A stretch of 64,000 bases of DNA from Solobacterium sp. (GCA_017510405.1 JAFWNG010000025.1:1-64000); one strand, 5' to 3'; positions 36,336-44,853 are shown, counted from the stretch's first letter. Numbers and translations: made by a program. Notes: a model not told the origin generated them from the sequence alone.

Positions 36336-36359
36336 GGAGGAAGGCGTCCCCCTTCCTCC
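36336..36359 (-). terminator. Terminator-like hairpin inside PTS operon
   Basis: A perfect 9-bp stem (GGAGGAAGG / CCTTCCTCC) with a 6-nt loop and a T-rich tail on the minus strand. It lies between the EIIC stop and the YdjC start and would lower expression of the downstream genes. Confidence 0.7.
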
Positions 36360-36373
36360 TCCAGTTTACACGA

Positions 36374-37642
36374 TTATTCAGCTGCGTTCTGCTGTTCCTG
36401 TTTGAACATCTGGTTGTCATATGCCTTGACGAACGGGATGTACATCAGAACGATGAGGGCGAAGAATACACAGCCCCAGATCAGACCGGCAACACCGTAG
36501 TTCATCATATTGCCTACGAAGAACGGCAGGTTTGCGGCGTTCTGTCCGCCGGTGCAGTTGGAGTAGCCCAGCAGTCCGATCATTTTGAGCAGATGTGTTC
36601 CGAATACGGAGATCGTCGGAGCACCGATGACCCACGGAATGAAGAAGATCGGGTTCATGATCATCGGCATACCGAAGTAGACCGGCTCATCGACACCGAA
36701 GAATGCCGGGATGAAACCGAAGCGGGAGATCGATTTGCAGGATTCGGACTTGCATACGATCAGTGCCGCGATGATCAGCGGAATGGAACCTGTACCGAAT
36801 GTCAGTGCGTCGCCGGCAAGCATATTCGGCAGCGGAGCACCTGTCTGGTAAGCTGTCATGTTTTCCATCTGAAGCTGCATGAAGAGCATCATGATGATCG
36901 GTCCGACTGTCATACCGCCGTGGATGCCGCAGAACCAGAGACCATACAGGACGACCTGCAGGATCCAGAGACCGAAGACGTTGGAACCGACTGCATTCAG
37001 CGGCTTGGAAATAATGGAGTAGATCATCTGGTGGAAGCATCCGAAGGATGTCTTAGCGAACAGTACGCTTACGATTCCGAACAGGATCATGGAGAGGGCT
37101 GCCGGAATAATTGCAGTGAACTGCGCGGAGATCATCGGCGGAACCTGTTCCGGAAGTTTGATGGCAATATTGTACTTATTGCAGAGTTTGAAGATATTGC
37201 CGACAACGAACGCAATGATGATAGCGCTGAACATACCGCTGGCACCCAGCCAGGAGCTCGGCAGCATCGTCGGAGCGAACGGTTCTTCTGGTGTAATGAA
37301 CGGCGTAACGATCAGGAAGCTGACCAGAGATGTGATGCCGACAGCGATATCGGATTTTGCATATCTGTATGTCTGTGCGTGACGGTATGCGATCAGGAAT
37401 GACAGATAGATCGCGATCATTCCGATCGTCCACTGGTAGATCACGCTGAGAACCGTTTTGATTCCCGCGGATGTGATGAATGCCTGATACGCTTCAACGC
37501 TGATACCGTTGAACAGTGCTGCGAAACCGCCGATCATGGAGACCGGCATCATCAGCATGAATGCGGACTGAATGATATTTAATACGTTGTTCTGTGCCAG
37601 TTTGGAAGAGATTCCAACCAGCTTCTCCATAAACTTATCCAT
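36374..37642 (-). CDS. PTS cellobiose-type EIIC permease
   Basis: A 422-residue Lac/Cel-family permease with about ten membrane helices. It has the GIHGGMTVGP motif and the VDEPVYFGMPMIMNP sugar-site segment. No EIIA or EIIB gene is adjacent. AAAGGAG precedes the ATG. It leads the YdjC-GH1-GH1 operon and is divergent from an RpiR gene. Its promoter (TTGACA, 17 bp, TATAGT) lies at 37719-37747, followed by a cre site. Confidence 0.92.
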   Translation of the reverse strand: MDKFMEKLVGISSKLAQNNVLNIIQSAFMLMMPVSMIGGFAALFNGISVEAYQAFITSAGIKTVLSVIYQWTIGMIAIYLSFLIAYRHAQTYRYAKSDIAVGITSLVSFLIVTPFITPEEPFAPTMLPSSWLGASGMFSAIIIAFVVGNIFKLCNKYNIAIKLPEQVPPMISAQFTAIIPAALSMILFGIVSVLFAKTSFGCFHQMIYSIISKPLNAVGSNVFGLWILQVVLYGLWFCGIHGGMTVGPIIMMLFMQLQMENMTAYQTGAPLPNMLAGDALTFGTGSIPLIIAALIVCKSESCKSISRFGFIPAFFGVDEPVYFGMPMIMNPIFFIPWVIGAPTISVFGTHLLKMIGLLGYSNCTGGQNAANLPFFVGNMMNYGVAGLIWGCVFFALIVLMYIPFVKAYDNQMFKQEQQNAAE

Positions 37643-37692
37643 GTTTAGACTCCTTTGTTTTCCCTTTCCCGCTGCTGATCGGGCAGCTTTCG

Positions 37693-37706
37693 CGAGAGCG
37701 CTTTCA
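37693..37706 (-). promoter_or_regulatory. Candidate cre (CcpA) site
   Basis: Minus-strand TGAAAGCGCTCTCG matches the cre consensus except at the last base. It lies about 5-20 nt downstream of the predicted EIIC start, where CcpA would block transcription. Confidence 0.6.
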
Positions 37707-37718
37707 CCTCACGCCCAT

Positions 37719-37747
37719 ACTATAGCCTGTTTCAAAATATGTGTCAA
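37719..37747 (-). promoter_or_regulatory. EIIC operon promoter
   Basis: TTGACA (37742-37747) and TATAGT (37719-37724) are 17 bp apart on the minus strand. The left half of an inverted repeat, GTTTCAAAA (37729-37737), lies in the spacer. Confidence 0.75.
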
Positions 37748-37786
37748 TATTAATTTAGCGTTTTTGAAACACATTTCGTTTTTGAA
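37729..37786. promoter_or_regulatory. Candidate RpiR operators
   Basis: A perfect 9-bp inverted repeat, GTTTCAAAA (37729-37737) and TTTTGAAAC (37762-37770), covers the EIIC promoter. CGTTTTTGAA also occurs twice as a direct repeat 18 bp apart (37759 and 37777). The two patterns share the TTTTTGAA core. Confidence 0.5.
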
Positions 37787-37821
37787 TTGTGTATAATACT
37801 CATAGGAAAGGATCCACCTGT

Positions 37822-38571
37822 ATGAATATCTTCGAATTAATGGACACAAAAGTTTCCTCTTTCTCCAAAACCGACCGACGGATCTACGAACATATTAAGA
37901 AGTTTCCTGAGCAGTTCGCTTATCTGAGCATTTCCGAGATCTCTGAAAACGCAGATGTTTCAAAGCCTGCTCTGTCCCGCTTTGCCCAGAAACTGGGCTT
38001 TGGCGGCTATCTGGAATTCCAGTACCAGTTCAGCCAGGAACTGAAAGACCGCAAGGCAAAGCCGCAGAGCACTTCCAACGCGGCTGTCTACGGCCGGCTG
38101 CTGAAGGAAGTCGAAGAAACTGTCACCGAGGAAGACCTGGCATCTCTTACCGCCCGGATCCGGAACAGCAGGCAGGTATGCATCTTCGGCACGAACCTTT
38201 CCCGTGTGCCCGCAGAACTGCTGGACATGACGCTGCGTTTTGAAAAGGACGTCGTCGTATCCTTCACACAGAACGACGTACAGCCGGTCAACCACGATCC
38301 CCGGGACGTCTATATCGTATATTCCGCGATCACCGGCACTTCCCATCAGAACCTGATGAAAGAACTTCGCAAGTGCGGCGATGAGAGACCGTATCTGATC
38401 CTTCTGACGACGAATTCCAAGCACCCGCTCCGGCATAATTTCGATCATACGATCGTTCTTCCCTCCGTCTCGCTGGCAGACGGCAATCACATTGTCTTTT
38501 CCGACACATTTGCCTTTATGATGTTTAACGATATGCTGGCGGTGTACCTTCAGAATACACGCAGTAAATAA
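37822..38571 (+). CDS. RpiR/MurR-family regulator
   Basis: A 249-residue sugar-responsive regulator. Residues 1-75 are the RpiR helix-turn-helix (IFELMDTKVSSFSKTDRRI, SISEISENADVSKPALSRF, LGFGGYLEF). The C-terminus is a SIS domain that binds a phosphosugar. The ATG at 37822 has GGAAAGGA upstream; a -10 box TATAAT lies at 37792. It is divergent from the EIIC operon and probably represses it until a glucoside phosphate is present. A terminator follows. Confidence 0.9.
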   Translation: MNIFELMDTKVSSFSKTDRRIYEHIKKFPEQFAYLSISEISENADVSKPALSRFAQKLGFGGYLEFQYQFSQELKDRKAKPQSTSNAAVYGRLLKEVEETVTEEDLASLTARIRNSRQVCIFGTNLSRVPAELLDMTLRFEKDVVVSFTQNDVQPVNHDPRDVYIVYSAITGTSHQNLMKELRKCGDERPYLILLTTNSKHPLRHNFDHTIVLPSVSLADGNHIVFSDTFAFMMFNDMLAVYLQNTRSK

Positions 38572-38577
38572 TCGGTC

Positions 38578-38604
38578 ATGCCGCAGTCCTCTGCGGTATT
38601 TTTC
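38578..38604 (+). terminator. Terminator after RpiR
   Basis: A 9-bp stem with one G-U pair (ATGCCGCAG / CTGCGGTAT), loop TCCT, and a T-run. Confidence 0.85.
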
Positions 38605-38659
38605 TTTGCGAAAACAGCGCGGAATGCGTACGAAAGCATTGACCGCATACAAGAAAAAA

Positions 38660-38840
38660 AATAAACTTAGTTTAGCAGAGTTGTACGGTAGGTAAGGCTA
38701 CCACAGGGATATGGGATGCTGCCGCAAAGTGATGGAGACATCATGCGCTGGTCGAACAGATGATATCGAAAACAAGGTATCATCCAACGCATTTTCACCG
38801 CCCTGTGAAGCTAAAGCTTGTGACGGACAGACGTATTGCC
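38660..38840 (+). ncRNA. M-box (ykoK) Mg2+ riboswitch
   Basis: The core reads ACGGTAGGTAAGGCTACCAC, then GGGATATGGGATGCTGCCGC, and closes with GAAGCTAAAGCTTG. These are the conserved blocks of the M-box. It fills most of the 333 bp between the RpiR stop and mgtE. When Mg2+ is high the RNA should fold so that the terminator at 38846 forms. Confidence 0.93.
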
Positions 38841-38845
38841 ATACC

Positions 38846-38880
38846 ATGCCGGGATTCTGAGAAGTCCGGCATTTTGTTTT
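38846..38880 (+). terminator. Riboswitch expression-platform terminator
   Basis: A 7-bp stem (ATGCCGG / CCGGCAT) with a 13-nt loop and TTTGTTTT lies between the M-box and the mgtE Shine-Dalgarno. Confidence 0.85.
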
Positions 38881-38904
38881 CTCAGGGAAAAGGAGGTATG
38901 TGAC

Positions 38905-40287
38905 ATGGATTATGAACAGATGACAATCGACCAGCTGATCGATATGTGCGTAGAAGGACTTGAAAAGAAACAGTATATAAAAGTTCGTGACAGTATCCGG
39001 GATCTGCAGCCGATGGATATCGCCTACATCATGGAAGAAATGCCGGAAGATACGATGCCTGTCATGTTCCGGCTGCTTCCCAAGGAACTTGCAGCGGAAG
39101 TATTTGTCGAACTGGATCCGGATTCCCAGGAGAATCTGATCACGGGTTTCTCGAAGACCGAGCTGAAAGAAGTCATTGATGAACTGTATCTGGATGACGC
39201 CGTTGACATCGTCGAGGAAATGCCTGCCAATGTAGTCACCCGCATCCTGTCCGCTTCCGATCCGGAAGTGCGCCAGAGCATCAATGAGATCCTGCAGTAT
39301 CCGGATGATTCCACCGGATCGATCATGACCACCGAGTTCATTGACATGAAGCGGAATATGACCGTGGAAGATGCATTGAAGCGCATCCGCCGTGTCGGTC
39401 AGGATATGGAAACCATCTCCGTCATGTATGTCATTGACAAAGACCGCCACCTGCTTGGCTACGCTTCCATCCGCACGCTGCTCTTAGCCGACGAAGACGC
39501 GACCATGGGTGAGATCATGGACCGCAATGTCGTCTCTGCTCAGACACTGGACGACCAGGAAGAAACTGCCCGTAAGTTTGAGAAGTACGACTTCCTCGCC
39601 ATGCCGGTCGTGGACAAGGAAAACCGTCTGGTCGGTATCGTTACCATCGACGACGCCATCGACGTCCTGACCGAAGAGACGACCGAAGATATCGAACGTA
39701 TGGCAGCTATCTCGCCGTCCTACAAACCGTATCTCAAAACAGGTATTCTCGAGACGGTCAAATCCCGTGTGCCGTGGCTTCTCTTACTGATGGTGTCCGC
39801 AACGTTTACCGGACAGATCATCTCTTCCTTCGAAGATGCTCTGTCTGCCGTAACGATCCTCACAGCATACATCCCGATGTTAATGGACACCGGCGGTAAT
39901 GCCGGTTCCCAGGCAAGTGTAACGATCATCCGTGGTATCTCTCTGGATGAGATCTCCATCAAGGATATCTTCAAAGTTATCTGGAAAGAGATCCGTGTCG
40001 CCGTATGCATCGGTGCCATCCTTGCCGCAGCGAACTTTGCCAAGCTTATGCTTGTGGATAAGATGATCTTCCACAATCCGATCACAGTACAGGTAGCTCT
40101 GGTGATCTGCCTGACACTGATCTTTACCGTATTTGCCGCAAAGCTGGTCGGCTGTTCCCTGCCGCTGATCGCCAAGCGCATCGGCTTCGACCCGGCAGTC
40201 ATGGCTTCTCCGTTCATCACAACGATCGTTGACGCCATTTCGCTGATCATCTATTTCCGCTTCGCGACCTTCCTTCTGCATCTCTGA
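38905..40287 (+). CDS. mgtE: MgtE magnesium transporter
   Basis: A 460-residue MgtE. In order: N-domain (IMEEMPEDTMPVMFRLL), two CBS domains (around residues 130-250; NVVSAQTLDDQEETARKFEKY), the plug helix, and five membrane helices (MDTGGNAGSQASVTIIRG is the pore segment). The CBS domains gate the channel by Mg2+. The ATG at 38905 follows AAGGAGG. The gene is controlled by the M-box and terminator upstream. Confidence 0.96.
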   Translation: MDYEQMTIDQLIDMCVEGLEKKQYIKVRDSIRDLQPMDIAYIMEEMPEDTMPVMFRLLPKELAAEVFVELDPDSQENLITGFSKTELKEVIDELYLDDAVDIVEEMPANVVTRILSASDPEVRQSINEILQYPDDSTGSIMTTEFIDMKRNMTVEDALKRIRRVGQDMETISVMYVIDKDRHLLGYASIRTLLLADEDATMGEIMDRNVVSAQTLDDQEETARKFEKYDFLAMPVVDKENRLVGIVTIDDAIDVLTEETTEDIERMAAISPSYKPYLKTGILETVKSRVPWLLLLMVSATFTGQIISSFEDALSAVTILTAYIPMLMDTGGNAGSQASVTIIRGISLDEISIKDIFKVIWKEIRVAVCIGAILAAANFAKLMLVDKMIFHNPITVQVALVICLTLIFTVFAAKLVGCSLPLIAKRIGFDPAVMASPFITTIVDAISLIIYFRFATFLLHL

Positions 40288-40298
40288 TGATTCTTACT

Positions 40299-40323
40299 GG
40301 CCGGTGATTACCGGCCTTTTTTT
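40299..40323 (+). terminator. Terminator after mgtE
   Basis: A 6-bp GC stem (GGCCGG / CCGGCC) with a 6-nt loop and seven T. Confidence 0.9.
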
Positions 40324-40349
40324 CGGTATAATGGATTTCGGAGGAATCC

Positions 40350-41432
40350 ATGAAACAGAAAGAAACAAAGTTTCTCATTGCCCTGGTGATCATCCTGTTG
40401 GTAATAACCGGCGCTGTCGTGTGGCATGAGAATGAAATATATAAGAAGGAACAGGCGCACAAAGCTGCTCTGGAAAAACTGGCAGCAGAACTTCAGGAAG
40501 ACCGTGCCCTTGTATCCGAAATAAATGAGACAAGTTTATCCGCCCTCGAGAAGAAAGCAGAACAGCAGAAAGATCCGGCATACCATGAACAGGTCGTCCG
40601 CACCACGCAGCTTCCGGTAAATGCCGTCGGTGATTCCGTCATGCTCGATGCCGTGCCTCTGCTGCAGAGCACTTTCCCGAACGGTTACTTTGACGCGGAA
40701 GTCAGCCGTTCCCACTATCCGCTTCTCGACATCCTGTCCAGCCGTTCCTATGCGGGGATACTCGGCGATCCGGTCGTGATCGCGATCGGTACAAACAACC
40801 CGCTTCCTCTGCAGGCGGCGCAGCAGGCAGTGGAACTGTGCGGTGACCGCCAGGTCTTCTGGCTGACCACAACTAATAACTGGCAGTTCAACAATACGGA
40901 TACGATACTTTCTCTGGCAGAGACCTATGACAATGTGACAGTCATCGACTGGGATAAAGCGTCTGATGATCATCCGGAATACTTTGTATGGGACGGCATC
41001 CATCTGACAGAAGAAGGCTCTGCTGCGTATGTGCAGCTGATCAGAGATGCGGTCACTGAGCGTCTGTTTGCACTCCGTCCCGAAGAAAAAGCGGGCACCC
41101 TGCTGATCGGGGACGACCGCCTTGTACAGACTGCAAAATACCTGCGGGACGCCGGAGAGATCTGTTATCTTGCCGGTGACGACCTGAGTCCGGAAACCGT
41201 CCGCAGTTATCTGGAAGACCTTCAGAACAGGGATATCCATCTGCGGAATGTCCTTCTGGCTTCTGACAACACGGATCTGCGAAACTGTGTAGCTGAAGTA
41301 TTCCCGGAATACCATGAGATCACAATTGACGCAAAGCCGGAAGACCTTGCGGCAGACGGTATTCATCTGACCGATATCGCGGCCGAAAAACTTGCCGGAC
41401 AGATCCGCACCATGATAGATACAGCAGAATGA
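40350..41432 (+). CDS. Membrane-anchored SGNH protein with a degenerate second copy
   Basis: A 360-residue protein with an N-terminal signal anchor (about 8-25), a coiled-coil linker (about 30-75), then two SGNH-like units. Unit one has GDSVM (Ser96), the IGTNN block and Asp215-x-x-His218 in DGIHLTEEG. This resembles the C-terminal domain of OatA/acyltransferase-3 proteins that modify peptidoglycan. Unit two is shorter, has GDDRL with Asp256 where Ser should be, and keeps Asp336-x-x-His339 in DGIHLTDIA. A TATAAT box at 40327 sits right after the mgtE terminator, so it has its own promoter. Confidence 0.85.
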   Translation: MKQKETKFLIALVIILLVITGAVVWHENEIYKKEQAHKAALEKLAAELQEDRALVSEINETSLSALEKKAEQQKDPAYHEQVVRTTQLPVNAVGDSVMLDAVPLLQSTFPNGYFDAEVSRSHYPLLDILSSRSYAGILGDPVVIAIGTNNPLPLQAAQQAVELCGDRQVFWLTTTNNWQFNNTDTILSLAETYDNVTVIDWDKASDDHPEYFVWDGIHLTEEGSAAYVQLIRDAVTERLFALRPEEKAGTLLIGDDRLVQTAKYLRDAGEICYLAGDDLSPETVRSYLEDLQNRDIHLRNVLLASDNTDLRNCVAEVFPEYHEITIDAKPEDLAADGIHLTDIAAEKLAGQIRTMIDTAE

Positions 41433-41463
41433 GCACGGTATGATCCGTGCTCATTCTTTTTTT
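41431..41463. terminator. Terminator between convergent genes
   Basis: A perfect 8-bp stem (GAGCACGG / CCGTGCTC) with a 6-nt loop and a T-run on the plus strand, between the SGNH gene and the Old Yellow Enzyme stop. Confidence 0.85.
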
Positions 41464-41467
41464 ATAC

Positions 41468-43402
41468 TCAGATGTCCAGCGCTGCGTGGTAGCCCTGGTA
41501 TACGGCATTGGTAATGGTGGATACTTTTGCTGCATCGCCGATCACGCGTACAAACGGTGCGCCGGCATAGAGAGCAGAGAAATCATTAGAACGCTGGCCG
41601 AGAGCACAGATTACGCTCGTTCCCGGCACAAGCACTTCTTTTCCTTCTTTGTCTTCGCAGTATACGCCTTCCTCAGTGATGCGCAGTCCTTTAAGACCGG
41701 TGTGTACCGTAACATACCTGTCGATTTCTTTTAGGAGCAGCGGACGGTGGCGAACATTGGCATCCGGTGCCAGCATATCGCGCATTTCCACAAGATGTAC
41801 ATGCTTTCCTTCCATGCCGAGGTGGATCGCGCATTCGCAGCCGGCCAGTCCGCCGCCGAGTACGACAACATCCTCTGTAACTTTGTCTGCTTCTTTGTAG
41901 TAATTATTCACGATGACGCAGCGTTCAATGCCGGGAAGCGGCGGTACGATCGGCTTTGAACCGACCGCGATGATCAGCGCATCCGGTTTTTCCTGTTCGC
42001 ACAGTTCCTTCGTTACTTCCGTGCCGGTCACGATGCGTACGCCTGCCTGATCGCAGAATCTGCGGTATGTCAGTGACAGTTCATACATCTCATGCTTGAA
42101 CGGGAGTGCCTGTTCGGATTTCAGAATACCGCCGGTCTCCTGTTCTTTTTCATACAGAGTGACGGCATGACCGCGTCTTGCGGCAGTATATGCCGCAAAC
42201 AGTCCGCCCGGACCGCCGCCTGCCACCATAACTTTCTTCTTCACCGGTGCCGGTGTAACTTCGTCCCCTTCAAACTCTCTGCCGATCAGCGGATTGACCG
42301 TACAGCGGCGTGTCGACGTAGATGCACGTTCTGCCATGCATGTGAAACAGCGCAGACATTTAACGATATCTTCCGGCCGGTTCTCTTCCACTTTGCGCGG
42401 AAGGAACGGATCCGCCAACAGTGCCCGTCCCATATAGACGATATCCGCCTTGCCGGAAGAAATGATCTCTTCCAGCTGTGCCGGATCATTCAGACCGCCG
42501 ATCGTCGCGACCGGTTTGGATACATGTTTGCGGATCTCGGCAGCGAGATATACATTGCGTCCGTGATCGGTAAACATGGACGGATGCGTAATACCAAAGG
42601 TCTTCTGATATGTTCCGGCAGATACATGAATGATATCGCAGTACGGTTCGATCATCTGTGCGATCCGCACGCCTTCATCCAGGTGATATCCTTCTTCCAC
42701 GAACTCATCGCCGGACATGCGGAATTCGATCGGGAAGAACGGGCCGACCGCTTCCCGGACGCTCTTCAGCACTTCCACGGCAAGACGGCAGCGGTTCTCC
42801 AGAGATCCGCCGTATTCGTCTGTACGGTGGTTGAACATCGGTGACAGGAACTGGTTGATCAGCCAGCCGTGTCCGCCGTGGATCATTAACATCTCAAATC
42901 CTGCGCGTTTGGCAAGCCCTGCCACATGACCGTACGATGCCACGATCTCTTTGATCATTTCTTTTGTCAGCGCACGCACCTCGACGCCGTCCGCACGCAC
43001 TCCGTCGCTTGCACTCCACTGGTGCAGGGATTTCTGCTTGCTCTTATCCGTCATATACGTTCCGGCAAACATGCCGGAGTGAGAAAGCTCCAGCGACGGG
43101 ATCGCACCGTGACGGCGGATCGCATCAGCGCAATAGGTTGCCTGGGCAAGGGAATTCAGGATGCTCTCATCCAGGTGGTACGCATGGGAACCGTCCGTTG
43201 CCGGATGCACCATGCATTCCGAAACCGTTACCGCTGCAGCGCCGCCTTTGGCACGCAGCTCATAGAAGGATTTGGATTTATCTCCGATACAGCCGTCATT
43301 GGCGATATCGGTGCCGCCCATCGGTGCGGAAAAGATACGGTTGCGGAATGTTGTTCTTCCGACCGTAAGAGGTGTACAGAGATGCGGGAATTGTTTTTCC
43401 AT
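41468..43402 (-). CDS. Old Yellow Enzyme-type NADH:flavin/4Fe-4S oxidoreductase
   Basis: A 644-residue paralogue of the gene at 21110. It has the FMN barrel (LTVGRTTFRNRIFSAPMGG, HGGHGWLINQFLSPMFNHR), a 4Fe-4S segment (CLRCFTCMAERASTSTRRC) and FAD/NAD(P) domains (VMVAGGGPGGLFAAYTA, VVVLGGGLAGCECAI). Its cluster spacing differs from the first copy. Expected to reduce activated alkenes with NAD(P)H. AGGAG lies 8 nt before the ATG at 43402. It is monocistronic. Confidence 0.93.
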   Translation of the reverse strand: MEKQFPHLCTPLTVGRTTFRNRIFSAPMGGTDIANDGCIGDKSKSFYELRAKGGAAAVTVSECMVHPATDGSHAYHLDESILNSLAQATYCADAIRRHGAIPSLELSHSGMFAGTYMTDKSKQKSLHQWSASDGVRADGVEVRALTKEMIKEIVASYGHVAGLAKRAGFEMLMIHGGHGWLINQFLSPMFNHRTDEYGGSLENRCRLAVEVLKSVREAVGPFFPIEFRMSGDEFVEEGYHLDEGVRIAQMIEPYCDIIHVSAGTYQKTFGITHPSMFTDHGRNVYLAAEIRKHVSKPVATIGGLNDPAQLEEIISSGKADIVYMGRALLADPFLPRKVEENRPEDIVKCLRCFTCMAERASTSTRRCTVNPLIGREFEGDEVTPAPVKKKVMVAGGGPGGLFAAYTAARRGHAVTLYEKEQETGGILKSEQALPFKHEMYELSLTYRRFCDQAGVRIVTGTEVTKELCEQEKPDALIIAVGSKPIVPPLPGIERCVIVNNYYKEADKVTEDVVVLGGGLAGCECAIHLGMEGKHVHLVEMRDMLAPDANVRHRPLLLKEIDRYVTVHTGLKGLRITEEGVYCEDKEGKEVLVPGTSVICALGQRSNDFSALYAGAPFVRVIGDAAKVSTITNAVYQGYHAALDI

Positions 43403-43462
43403 GATTATGCGCTCCTTTTTATGCATCGTAACATATTGCGGTGAAGTTGTGCGTACAAAAAA

Positions 43463-43483
43463 GCACCGGCTGTTTGCCGATGC
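43463..43483 (-). terminator. Terminator after E2-like gene
   Basis: An 8-bp stem with one G-U pair and a 5-nt loop, followed on the minus strand by TTTTTT. Confidence 0.8.
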
Positions 43484-43490
43484 GGATGAT

Positions 43491-44360
43491 TTACAGGCTC
43501 TTGAATACTTCGTCGCTCATTTTTTCGTTGAACGGATGTTCCAGAAGTTCCGGGTGCTGCAGGAAGTACTGCATCATCTTCATGGACTTCGAGAAATAAT
43601 AGCCATCTGCGATCCGTTCGTCCATTGTGATATTCAGTTCCACGCCTTCTTTGAACACAGTCTCATCGTTCTCATAGAACGGCATTCTGCCTTTTTCACC
43701 GATGACGATGAACATGGAAGTCGTTCCCCAGTTCGTCAGGTGGTGGTAGCCGCTCGGCAGACCGATGGAGCCGAGGTTGGCAAAGTTGACTGTGGAATGG
43801 TACGGATCGGTCTCGACCAGTGCCGGAAGGATCAGTCCCTTCTTCTCCAGACGGCAGATACCGCCGATGATCGGACGGGAAATGAACTTCGGCAGCGCAT
43901 TGAACTTGTCAATGATGCCGGTGGATTCATCCACATAGCTCTTGTTCTTCAGCTTGAGCAGCTGGCGGTGGATCTCGTTGTGCAGATCATCGATCGTCCA
44001 GTCCGGTTTGCTGTGAATGAACGCAAGCACTTCGCCGCCGTCATCCGTGAATTCCTGCTTTACCGTGAATGCCGCACTGACTTCGTTGCGCTTGTACATC
44101 TTCCGGTTGTGAATGAAGATGGAAAGCTTGGAACGCAGCGTGATCGTCTTCAGCGCAGCTGCGATGATGCACTGGAACAGGTTGTACTTATACTCCGGGT
44201 TCTCAGCGTTTCTCTTTTCAATATATTTGTTAACTTCTGTCAGATCGATCTTAAAACTGAAGAATGCTTCGTTGTCACACCGGTTCGGATACATGAACGG
44301 CATGATAAAGTGCATTGAATCTACATCTTTCAGATATTTTCCATCAAATCTGTCTCCCAT
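43491..44360 (-). CDS. Lone E2-like (CAT-fold) acyltransferase
   Basis: A 289-residue protein with the chloramphenicol acetyltransferase/2-oxoacid dehydrogenase E2 fold. The C-terminal DERIADGYYFSKSMKMMQYF corresponds to the E2 motif DHRxxDG, but the catalytic His is replaced by Glu. There is no lipoyl domain and no E1 or E3 gene nearby. It is therefore not a normal dehydrogenase subunit; the activity is unknown. AAGGAG precedes the ATG. It is monocistronic, with a terminator at 43463. Confidence 0.78.
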   Translation of the reverse strand: MGDRFDGKYLKDVDSMHFIMPFMYPNRCDNEAFFSFKIDLTEVNKYIEKRNAENPEYKYNLFQCIIAAALKTITLRSKLSIFIHNRKMYKRNEVSAAFTVKQEFTDDGGEVLAFIHSKPDWTIDDLHNEIHRQLLKLKNKSYVDESTGIIDKFNALPKFISRPIIGGICRLEKKGLILPALVETDPYHSTVNFANLGSIGLPSGYHHLTNWGTTSMFIVIGEKGRMPFYENDETVFKEGVELNITMDERIADGYYFSKSMKMMQYFLQHPELLEHPFNEKMSDEVFKSL

Positions 44361-44474
44361 AACTGTTTGATCTCCTTTTCAAATACCGCACTATTTTACT
44401 ATATCCTGCCGCTTTTCTCTATATGATATAGGAAATCTGAGCAATTCACTGTCTATACTGCAGGCAAAGAAAAA

Positions 44475-44493
44475 GCGCCGCATACAGCAGCGC
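44475..44493 (-). terminator. Terminator after small membrane protein
   Basis: A 7-bp stem with one G-U pair (GCGCTGC / GCGGCGC on the minus strand), a 5-nt loop and TTTTTC. Confidence 0.75.
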
Positions 44494-44499
44494 CCTGTC

Positions 44500-44808
44500 T
44501 TACAGAAGCAGGAGGAACGGAAGAAACACACCTGCAATTACGATCACCGGCAGGAACCACGCAGCGAATACCGCCGCCGTGATGCCGAGCGACATGCGCA
44601 CAAACGGAGATGCCAGCAGAAGCAGTCCGAATACGATCTTCAGAAGACCTCTTCCCATGCCTTCCTCATCCCATGCGATCTGACGCATTCCGCTGATGAT
44701 CCATCCTGCGGCCAGGATATACGGCAGAAGCGTTAATCCGGAACACAGCAGGCATATGCCAAGCAGCGTAAACATGCCCGGCAGTATAAACAATGTATTT
44801 CTTCTCAT
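44500..44808 (-). CDS. Small membrane protein
   Basis: A 102-residue protein with about three or four hydrophobic segments (one around residues 5-35, then about 55-100). The ATG at 44808 has AAGGAAG upstream; the frame to 44862 runs through the hsp20 terminator and was not used. No family was recognised. It follows hsp20 and could be reached by read-through of the hairpin at 44831. Confidence 0.65.
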   Translation of the reverse strand: MRRNTLFILPGMFTLLGICLLCSGLTLLPYILAAGWIISGMRQIAWDEEGMGRGLLKIVFGLLLLASPFVRMSLGITAAVFAAWFLPVIVIAGVFLPFLLLL

Positions 44809-44830
44809 ACGTTCACTTCCTTTCAGGAAA

Positions 44831-44853
44831 GACCCCGCATCGGCTGCGGGGTC
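44831..44853 (-). terminator. Terminator after hsp20
   Basis: A perfect 9-bp stem (GACCCCGCA / TGCGGGGTC) with a 5-nt loop; the minus-strand tail is short (TTTCC). Confidence 0.75.
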
